NCBI GenBank assembly: GCA_018644665.1
Contig: JABGQA010000057.1
Location: 1-57,066, forward strand
DNA from: Candidatus Poribacteria bacterium
GTDB lineage: Bacteria > Poribacteria > WGA-4E > GCA-2687025
Length of the DNA stretch: 57,066 bases
Reading direction: 5' to 3'
In this document: positions 41,722-49,003 of the stretch, in pieces
Layout: every line of letters starts with the position of its first letter
How positions within the stretch are numbered: position 1 is the stretch's first letter
The notes under the pieces: generated by a model
Database searches by the model: none
The model's input: the letters and a program-made list of their open reading frames with translations, nothing else
Told to the model about the DNA's origin: nothing
Made by a program: the position numbers and the translations under genes

Positions 41722-43140
41722 CTAGCGGACCTTCAGCGCGCCCCACTGCGTGGTGAGCTTGCCGCGCGGATCGACGGAGACTGAATCCACACCGGCCATC
41801 GCCTTCGCGTCGTCGGCTCCTTCGACGCCACCGGAGCCAGCGATCATCGACTCGGCGGCGGGCGTCAGCAGCGGCAACTCCGCGCCATCCAGATAGATCT
41901 CTTCGACGATGAACTCGCCGTCGGTGATCTGGATGTTGTCGAAGTATGCGCGATAGAGGCCCATGCGGTGGGCCTCGCTGTCGACGGCCACGGCGATCTC
42001 GGTGATCGTCACGCCTTCGAGGTCGGTGAGGGCGATGGTGCGGTGGTACCAGGCGTCACGTGCGGACGCTTCGAGGTCGGTCGATGGGCCGGCGCCAAGA
42101 CCGTTCTGGTCGGCGGCGGCGGTTCCGCTGAGCGCCGTGCCGTCCGCGGCCGTCAGGTCCACGCCCGCCTTGAAGGTCGGGTTACCGGAGGACATAAGAA
42201 CCTGGTATTCCAGGCTCTGGCCGGCGGCGATGGTGATTTCGCCTTCCCAGACCGTGAGGTACGCCTTCGCGGCAGTGTCCGCCACGGGAAGCGCCGCTTC
42301 CAGCACGATCATATCGCTGCCGTCGGCGTGTTCGCGGATGGCGGGGTCGAGAACCGTGACGGACGTCACCGTGACGGTCAACTCGTCCGTGGACGACTCG
42401 CCCTCGGCGTCTGTCACCGTAAGCATCACGGTGAACGCGCCGGCGGTGGCGTAGATGTGTGTGGCCGCGGGGCCCTCGGCGGTCGCGCCGTCGCCGAAGT
42501 CCCACGCGTAGCTCTCGACGCCCACGTCGTCAGTGGAAGCGGAGCCGTCGACGGCGACTTCCACACCGGCATCCACGGCGACATCGTCACCGGCCACGGC
42601 GACCGGCGCCTCGTTGGTCGGCTCGATTACGGCTGCCGTGAGCGTGCTGCCGGCGGTGTTGACGGCGATTATCTGGACCGCTCCGTCGAGGAACTGCGGG
42701 TTCTCGAGCTTCACCAGCGTCGCGGCGGCGTCAAGCACTTCGAACGTGATCGAGCCGATCGTGCCGCTGCCGGCGACGGGGTCGCCACCGAACAGGGTCG
42801 CGCCCGCGGTGACCGCTTCGTTGAGGCCGTCGGCGTCCGGGCCGAACGGCGCGCCAGCGGCTCCGCCGACGTCGATCGTCTGGCCGCCGGATCCCTTAAG
42901 GAAGTCTCCGCCGGAATAGTCGACAAAGCTCAATACGGCGTTGTCGTAGACGAAGTCTATCTGCCAGCCAAACAGGCCGTCGATGTTGTCGACATTGAGA
43001 GCGAACGTGATATTCTCGCCGACTGCCGGAATCGCGACCTCGGCGGGGTCAAGCGACACATCCTGCGCCGCTGCTGATCCCGCAAGCATCGAGGTCACAA
43101 CGGCAAATGCGGCTACGAACGCCGCTGCTTTGAGTCGCAT
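41722..43140 (-). CDS. Secreted cohesin- and PKD-domain protein with conserved C-terminal tail
   Basis: A 472-residue exported protein. The signal peptide ends near 25 (LAGSAAAQ). Residues about 27-170 form a cohesin-like beta sandwich (FALNVDNIDGLFGWQIDFVY, GTIGSITFEVLD). Residues about 178-262 are a PKD domain (APVAVAGDDVAV, SYAWDFGDG, GAFTVMLTVTDAEGES). A carbohydrate-binding-like sandwich with WEGEITIAAGQSLEYQVLM follows. It ends SVDPRGKLTTQWGALKVR, the tail shared with the first secreted protein of the window. No dockerin partner is present here, so the cohesin fold may be used for another contact. AGGAG precedes the ATG. It stands alone between hairpin-ended flanks, so it is probably its own transcript. 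Confidence 0.85.
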   Translation of the reverse strand: MRLKAAAFVAAFAVVTSMLAGSAAAQDVSLDPAEVAIPAVGENITFALNVDNIDGLFGWQIDFVYDNAVLSFVDYSGGDFLKGSGGQTIDVGGAAGAPFGPDADGLNEAVTAGATLFGGDPVAGSGTIGSITFEVLDAAATLVKLENPQFLDGAVQIIAVNTAGSTLTAAVIEPTNEAPVAVAGDDVAVDAGVEVAVDGSASTDDVGVESYAWDFGDGATAEGPAATHIYATAGAFTVMLTVTDAEGESSTDELTVTVTSVTVLDPAIREHADGSDMIVLEAALPVADTAAKAYLTVWEGEITIAAGQSLEYQVLMSSGNPTFKAGVDLTAADGTALSGTAAADQNGLGAGPSTDLEASARDAWYHRTIALTDLEGVTITEIAVAVDSEAHRMGLYRAYFDNIQITDGEFIVEEIYLDGAELPLLTPAAESMIAGSGGVEGADDAKAMAGVDSVSVDPRGKLTTQWGALKVR

Positions 43141-43607
43141 ACTCTTCTCCTACTCGTAATTGACGCGCGCGCCACTACCGAAACCGATGAAATCGTTAGA
43201 GTGCTCAGTCCTTACCGCCCTGTATCGAACGCAACGATGCGCTGTCGGTTCAGATCAGACGGACGTCGGCGGCAAGACGTACATGCGGGAGTCGGGACAG
43301 TCCTTGTCGAGAGTGTAGCACCGGGGCCACCGACCATCAAGATACCAAGCCATGTACGCGAGGTGTTTTCCTGCACGCGGCGCGCTCCGGGTGTCCGTGC
43401 CAGACGCCGACGGCGATGTGCGCGGGCACACCGATTCCGCCAGCGCCAGATGGAACGCAGACTGTCGACGGGCGGATTACGCATCGGCCCGATACCAGGT
43501 CCGCGTACGTCATGTTGTCCGAGTAAAGCCGGGCGGCTTATCCTAGCCCGCGTATACGCCTGCCCAGACGGCCCGCACGCGGTCTGCGACCACGAGAGGC
43601 GCCCGAC
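43141..43607. other. Divergent intergenic region with promoters
   Basis: These 467 bases separate the minus-strand cohesin gene from the plus-strand oxidoreductase gene. I see no gene. It should hold both promoters; a candidate for the plus-strand gene is described separately. The short open frames here read through from antisense of neighbouring genes or are arginine-rich noise. Confidence 0.5.
43515..43544 (+). promoter_or_regulatory. Possible promoter for the oxidoreductase/aminotransferase pair
   Basis: TTGTCC (43515-43520) and TATCCT (43539-43544) are separated by 18 bases, a fair sigma70-like match 64 bases before the oxidoreductase ATG. A small AAGCC-GGGC-GGCTT inverted repeat lies in the spacer and could bind a regulator. 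Confidence 0.25.
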
Positions 43608-44888
43608 ATGCCAACAGCGAGCGGCATACGCACCCTGAAGGTCGGCCTTGTCGGCGCCGGGATGTTCGGTGGCGACGTGCACCTCAGGACGTACGCCGAC
43701 CTGGCCCGATGCGGTATAGCCCCGTACCTCGGTCGGATCGGCATGGACACGCACGCGCGTGAATACGGGGACGTTGCGTTCGAACTGGTGGCGGTCGCTA
43801 CGCGCTCCCAAGCGAGCGCGGAGCGCGCGGCCGGCACGTTCGAGCAGTGGACCAACTCGCGGCCCGACGCGTACTTCGGCGAGACGCCCTGGGACGATCT
43901 CCTCTCCGCCCGCCCGGACCTCGACATCCTCGCGGTCGCCACGCCCGACCACCTGCACGCGGCCCCGGCCCTCGCGGCGCTGAACGCGGGCGTGCACGTC
44001 GTACTCGAGAAGCCCATGACGCTCGACATGGACGAGGCGGATGCGATCATCGAGGCCGCCGACGCCGGTGGTCTGGTTGTCGGCCTCGACATGCACAAGC
44101 GCTACGACCCCGACCACCTGTACATGTTCAACAGCCTGATGGACGAAATCGGCTCGCCCCTGTACGGGCGAGCCGTGTTGGAAGAGCCCCTCGAAGTCTC
44201 CACCGAGACGTTCAAGTGGGCGGCGGAAAGCGACCCTTTCAGCTATGTAGGGGTGCACTGGACCGACCTGTTCGTACACTACATGGCGTCCAAGCCGCGC
44301 TCCGTCTACGCCATCGGCCAGAAGCGCAAACTCGTCGACGAGTACGGCATCGACGCGTACGACGCCGTGCAAGTGAGCGTCGTCTTCGACAACGGCGCCC
44401 ACGTGCAGTTCAACAACCACTGGATCACGCCTCCTGACTTCGAGGGCCCGGTAAATCAGGAGAGCGAGATCGTTGCGACCCGCGGCAAGATCGAGTCGGA
44501 TAGCCAATACCGTGGGCTGCGCTACACCGTCGAGGGCGGTGGCACGCGCACGTCGAACACGCACTTCACACGTCAGGTCGCGCGTGAGGACGGCAGCGAA
44601 GCGCTGACCGGGTATGGCAAGGACAGCCTCGTGGCGTGCGTGCTGGCGGTGATGCGCCGCAAGTGGGCGGGCGAGTCGATGGCGGCCCTCAGGGCTACCT
44701 ATCCCAATGCGGAGGAAGGTCGGCTATCCGTGGCGATCTTGCAGGCGGCCCGGGAGGTGCGCGACCTGAACTTCCGATACTTCGCCGAGGGCGTCGGGAC
44801 GCCGGTGACGGCCGTGCTGAACGACGACGGCATACGCGTGTACGACCCCATCGGCGGCAGTCGAACGGTCTACGCTCGACCCATCTAG
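43608..44888 (+). CDS. Gfo/Idh/MocA-family oxidoreductase
   Basis: A 426-residue NAD(P)-dependent oxidoreductase. LKVGLVGAGMFGGDVHL is the nucleotide loop, ATPDHLHAAPALAALNAGVHV and LEKPMTLDMDEA carry the EKP active-site signature, and GVHWTDLFVHYMASKPRSVY lies in the substrate domain. It is larger than the other family member at 33077 because of insertions in the second half. GAGAGG lies before the ATG. The aminotransferase gene follows 59 bases later, and the pair may oxidise then aminate a sugar or related metabolite. Substrate unknown. Confidence 0.88.
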   Translation: MPTASGIRTLKVGLVGAGMFGGDVHLRTYADLARCGIAPYLGRIGMDTHAREYGDVAFELVAVATRSQASAERAAGTFEQWTNSRPDAYFGETPWDDLLSARPDLDILAVATPDHLHAAPALAALNAGVHVVLEKPMTLDMDEADAIIEAADAGGLVVGLDMHKRYDPDHLYMFNSLMDEIGSPLYGRAVLEEPLEVSTETFKWAAESDPFSYVGVHWTDLFVHYMASKPRSVYAIGQKRKLVDEYGIDAYDAVQVSVVFDNGAHVQFNNHWITPPDFEGPVNQESEIVATRGKIESDSQYRGLRYTVEGGGTRTSNTHFTRQVAREDGSEALTGYGKDSLVACVLAVMRRKWAGESMAALRATYPNAEEGRLSVAILQAAREVRDLNFRYFAEGVGTPVTAVLNDDGIRVYDPIGGSRTVYARPI

Positions 44889-44947
44889 GCTCCCATCCGG
44901 CCGCGCTGGTCGCGGCCATCAAGCGACCGACGTAGGGAATCCGCGAG

Positions 44948-46264
44948 ATGAGTGACCTCACAGCCATCCGCCGCGACGGCGAGCCAAGGGCGAACGCGAC
45001 GCGCGACGCTCTGCACCGCCTAGTGCCGCGCGGACACAAGACATACACCCCCACTCAGTTGGTGGTGCGCAGGGCAACAGGATGCCGCCTGGAGGCCGTA
45101 GACGGCGCCCGTCTCCTCGACTTCAGCTCGGGGGTGCTCGTCGCGAATCTCGGCCATGCGCATCCTGAATTCGAGGCGCGGTACGCGGAGCTGACGCAGG
45201 GGGCGCCGCGGAACTGCTACAACGCGGTCTCGCCGCTGGAGCCGGAAGCGGCGGAGCGGCTCATTGCGAGTCTCGACCGGCCGCAGCTCGAGAGGGTGAT
45301 GTGGGCCGACTCCGGGTCGGCGGGAATTATCAAGGCGATCTGGGCGGCACAACATGCGCGGCCCGATAAACGCATCATCATCGCTACCCGGGCGGGGTTC
45401 CACGGCAAGAAGGGGCTCGCGGGGGACGTCACCGGCGAGACCAGTCCGAACCCGAACGTCCGGTTCATCTCGTTCCCGACCACCGAGGTGGACGACATAT
45501 CCCTGCTGCCAGATGCTGAGTCGCGAGCGTCGGAGTTGGCAGCGCCGTACATCGCGGAGCTGGATGCGCTCACGGCCGAGCACGGAAACGACCTACTGAC
45601 GCTCGTAACGGAGCCGTACCTCGGAGCGGCGGGGTCGTTCCACCCTCCGAAGTGGTATCTCCGCCTGCTGTCGGACTGGTGCGCGGAGAACGGCGTGGTC
45701 TTCGTGCTCGACGAAGTGCAGTCGTGCCACGGACGCACAGGCGAGATGTACGCGTACGAACGCTACGGAATCGAGCCGGACATCGTGGTGCTCGGGAAGG
45801 GCCTCGGGAACGGGGCGCCCATCGCCGCGACCGTCGGGCGCGCGGAGCTTCTGGATTCGATGGAGTACGGCGAGGCGTCCGACACGTACAGCGGCAATCC
45901 ACACGGGTGCGCTGCCGTGACCGCCGCGCTGGACGTGTACGAGTCGCAGCCGATAGTCGCGAATTGCCGCGCGATGTCGCAGCGGATGCAGGAAGGGCTG
46001 TCATCCCTGCGCGACGAGTTCGCGTGCGTCGCGAACGTCCGGGGCGAGGGGCTCGTGTGGGGAGTCGAAATGGCCGCGGTCGGCGACGCGTCGGCCGACG
46101 AAGTGGCGACAGCCGCAGTGCTCGCGTGCTACCACGAAGGCGTGCATCTGCTCGGCCCGCTCGCGAAGAAAGTACTGCGCGTGTCTCCTCCTCTCGTGGT
46201 TACCGCGGATGAGGTGGACGAGGGGATCGACGGAATGCGTCGCGCGTTGCGCACGATCGCGTAA
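44948..46264 (+). CDS. Class III (PLP-dependent) aminotransferase
   Basis: A 438-residue fold-type I aminotransferase of the ornithine/GABA/4-aminobutyrate group. Visible are the substrate-strand GARLLDFSSGVLVANLGHAHP, the cofactor glycine turn WADSGSAGIIKAIWAAQ, the aspartate motif VVFVLDEVQSCHGRTG, and the Schiff-base lysine Lys284 in VVLGKGLGNGAPIAA. GNPHGCAAVTAALDV closes the core. It follows a Gfo/Idh oxidoreductase and probably shares its transcript. The donor, acceptor and pathway cannot be inferred with confidence; a sugar or amino-acid aldehyde acceptor is plausible. Confidence 0.9.
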   Translation: MSDLTAIRRDGEPRANATRDALHRLVPRGHKTYTPTQLVVRRATGCRLEAVDGARLLDFSSGVLVANLGHAHPEFEARYAELTQGAPRNCYNAVSPLEPEAAERLIASLDRPQLERVMWADSGSAGIIKAIWAAQHARPDKRIIIATRAGFHGKKGLAGDVTGETSPNPNVRFISFPTTEVDDISLLPDAESRASELAAPYIAELDALTAEHGNDLLTLVTEPYLGAAGSFHPPKWYLRLLSDWCAENGVVFVLDEVQSCHGRTGEMYAYERYGIEPDIVVLGKGLGNGAPIAATVGRAELLDSMEYGEASDTYSGNPHGCAAVTAALDVYESQPIVANCRAMSQRMQEGLSSLRDEFACVANVRGEGLVWGVEMAAVGDASADEVATAAVLACYHEGVHLLGPLAKKVLRVSPPLVVTADEVDEGIDGMRRALRTIA

Positions 46265-46681
46265 GTCTGGCGCGTTACCGCTTGCGGCTGACTGTGTGGC
46301 ACCGGTCACGTTACCGCCGGTCGAACGCCATCGCGCCTTGCAGCGGGCCGCTGGGCTCAGCGCCGTCCAGTCCCGCGAGCGGCGTGTCGACCGGGTGATC
46401 CGCGCGCTGGGCGATCCCGGCCCTGCCCGCGGACGCGTTCAGGCCCCTGGGCGCAGTCGATGGTCCACGACGCCAACGACATGGCCGTACGCCCGTGTGG
46501 CGCGTCCCTACTTGGCGCCGCGCGCGTCACGCGTCCCCGCGCCCCAGTAGACCCACCTGCCGAGGGGCCGCGCCTGTCCCGGCCAGCGATCGTAGGGCCA
46601 CGCGGGGTTGATCCCGCTTACCCGCATGGCTATGCATATCAATGAGCCCGGGTGCCCTCACAACAGGATGCGAGAGACCGC
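46265..46681. other. Intergenic region without recognised feature
   Basis: This stretch lies between the aminotransferase and the multihaem cytochrome gene. I see no gene, strong hairpin or clear promoter. It ends with GAGAG before the chosen cytochrome ATG. Confidence 0.4.
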
Positions 46682-48739
46682 ATGGCCAATAGCGATGAAC
46701 GTCGAATGGGCTGGAGATCCACACTGACCGTGGTCGCGGCCGCATCCCTCGTTTTCGAGACCATCACCGGCTTGGCTATCGCGTACGCGCCGTTCCACGC
46801 CGCGGTAGAGTGGTCCGTGATCGTGCACACCGCGATCGGCGTGCTGACGCTGCTGCCTATCTGCTGGTACTACGCCGCGCATTGGCAGGACTATAGGCGC
46901 TACGCCCTATCGCAGGTCGTGTTGCTGGGCTACGTCGGGTTGGTGGCGCTACTGGTGTGCACGCTGTCGGGCGCCGTGGTGACATGGCAGGGCCTGTTCG
47001 GCGTCGGCACAGCCCTCGCGTGGCGCCGGATTCACCTAGTCTCAACACTCGCCATCCTGCCAACGGGCGTGGCGCACATAGTCCTCGTCTACATCCGCGT
47101 ACTGCGCGCTGGCGAAGGGGCCGGCGCAAAGCGCTTCGCGGCGTGGACGGTTGGGTACACGGCCATCGCGCTCGTCGTCGTCGTCGGTCTGTCGGCTGCC
47201 TACTCGGGGACGGACTACGTCAACGAGTTCCCGGACGACTACGCGTACCCATATGGCGAGGATCGCCCGTTCGCCCCGAGCCTCGCCCAGACGACGACCG
47301 GCGGCGCCTTCGATTCGCGTTCGCTGGCCGGCTCGGAGAGTTGCGGTACCACGGGCTGTCACGAGCAGATCGTCGCGGAGTGGAAGCCCAGCGCCCACCG
47401 ATACGCCGCGATGGACGCCGCGTTCCAGGAAATCCAGCGGGTGATGGCCGAGCAGAACGGCGCGGAATCCACCCGCTACTGCGGCGGCTGCCACGATCCC
47501 ATATCGCTGTTCTCCGGCGCCAAACGGATGTTCACGGACAACCTCACCAGCCAGGAGGGCTATCAGGAGGGTATCTCGTGCCTGTCGTGCCACTCGGTGC
47601 GGGAGACCGACCTCAAGGGGAACGCGAACTACGTCATGCAGCAGCCGTCGGAGTACCTATGGCAGTGGAGCGAAGGTTCCGCGGCCCGGCTGGGGCGTGA
47701 TTTCCTCATACGGACGTATCCCAAGGAACACGGCGAACTCAGTAAGTCGATGTTCAAGGCGCCGGAATACTGCGCCGCCTGCCACAAGCAGTTCATCGAT
47801 CAGGAGATCAACCGCGTCGGGTGGGTCCAGCTCCAGAACCAGTACGACAACTGGGCGGCGAGTCACTGGAACCACGAGGGCGACCCCACCAAGACGGTAG
47901 AGTGCCGAGAGTGCCACATGCCCCTCGTGGACTCCACCGACCCCGCGTCCGGCGATCCGAACGAATACAATCGGTCCCCCAAGGACGGCAAGCACCGGAG
48001 CCACCGGTTCCTCGCGGCGAACAACATGATGCCCGCCGTGCTCAAGCTCGAGGGCTGGGAGGAGCACGTCGAGATGACGAACACGTGGCTACGCGGCGAG
48101 TACAGCATCCCTGAGATAGCGGACAAGTGGCGGGAGGGGCCACTCGTAACCGTGGCGTTGGATACCCCGCCGCAGGCCGAGGCGGGGAGCGAGATCCCGA
48201 TCCGCGTCGTCCTGACGTCGAACAAGGTGGGTCACGACTACCCGACCGGGCCGCTCGACATCATCCAGAGCTGGGTGGAATTGCGCGTCACCGACAGCGA
48301 CGGCGCAGTCGTCTTCACGTCCGGCACGCGCGATGAACGGCACTTCATCGAGCCGGGCTCCTTCCTCTTCAAGGTCGAGCCGGTCGACGAATACGGGGCC
48401 CTGATCGACCGCCACAACCTATGGGAGATGGTGGGCGTGCGATACCGTCGCGCGCTGTTCCCGGGGTATTCGGACACGGCGGAGTACTTGGTGTCGTGTG
48501 GCTCCGGCTTGGCGGCGCCTCCACAACCGGGGGCCGCGCCGGACGACCCGCGCACCGAGGACTTCATGATCTCCGCGCCGACGGTCGACACGTACACGAT
48601 CACGGCGATCCTGCACTACCGCAAGGTCGACCAGTTCTTGCTGAACTTCCTCTTCGGTGAGGAGTCCGGTCTGACTGCGCCCGTGGTGGAGCTCGCACGG
48701 GCGACTTCCACGGTGGACATAGTGTCCGCCGAGATGTGA
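46682..48739 (+). CDS. Membrane b-type / multihaem c-type cytochrome
   Basis: A 685-residue protein joining a membrane cytochrome-b-like part to a periplasmic multihaem part. Five helices span about 15-175, with His39, His49, His118 and His132 placed in or beside helices as possible b-haem ligands. Four CXXCH sites follow (CGGCH 267, CLSCH 300, CAACH 364, CRECH 408), plus CGTTGCH at 221, a CX4CH variant, so up to five c-haems. The C-terminal third is a beta-rich domain with no haem site. It probably passes quinol electrons to a periplasmic acceptor; the acceptor is unknown. The ATG after GAGAG is used; a GTG ten codons earlier is possible. A CRTAC1-like gene follows. Confidence 0.85.
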   Translation: MANSDERRMGWRSTLTVVAAASLVFETITGLAIAYAPFHAAVEWSVIVHTAIGVLTLLPICWYYAAHWQDYRRYALSQVVLLGYVGLVALLVCTLSGAVVTWQGLFGVGTALAWRRIHLVSTLAILPTGVAHIVLVYIRVLRAGEGAGAKRFAAWTVGYTAIALVVVVGLSAAYSGTDYVNEFPDDYAYPYGEDRPFAPSLAQTTTGGAFDSRSLAGSESCGTTGCHEQIVAEWKPSAHRYAAMDAAFQEIQRVMAEQNGAESTRYCGGCHDPISLFSGAKRMFTDNLTSQEGYQEGISCLSCHSVRETDLKGNANYVMQQPSEYLWQWSEGSAARLGRDFLIRTYPKEHGELSKSMFKAPEYCAACHKQFIDQEINRVGWVQLQNQYDNWAASHWNHEGDPTKTVECRECHMPLVDSTDPASGDPNEYNRSPKDGKHRSHRFLAANNMMPAVLKLEGWEEHVEMTNTWLRGEYSIPEIADKWREGPLVTVALDTPPQAEAGSEIPIRVVLTSNKVGHDYPTGPLDIIQSWVELRVTDSDGAVVFTSGTRDERHFIEPGSFLFKVEPVDEYGALIDRHNLWEMVGVRYRRALFPGYSDTAEYLVSCGSGLAAPPQPGAAPDDPRTEDFMISAPTVDTYTITAILHYRKVDQFLLNFLFGEESGLTAPVVELARATSTVDIVSAEM

Positions 48740-49003
48740 TACTCGCTCAGCCGCGCGCTGGGTACAGACCCTATTCGTCGGCGTCTCCTTACTGCGTACC
48801 GCGAGTGTCCCGCCCAAGCCACGCGCGTGCATCGGATGCGCCAGGCCTGCGCCACGGGCCCTGGCGAGCAGGCTACCCATGGGGCTTTCCGCTCGGACAG
48901 CGCGCCAACCCGCAGAGGGACGGATGCGCCCACACGTGTCGCGCCGGGCATCTGGGCTCGGCCTCAACGAGTCGAAACTAGCCGGACGGAGCACAGCATT
49001 CAG

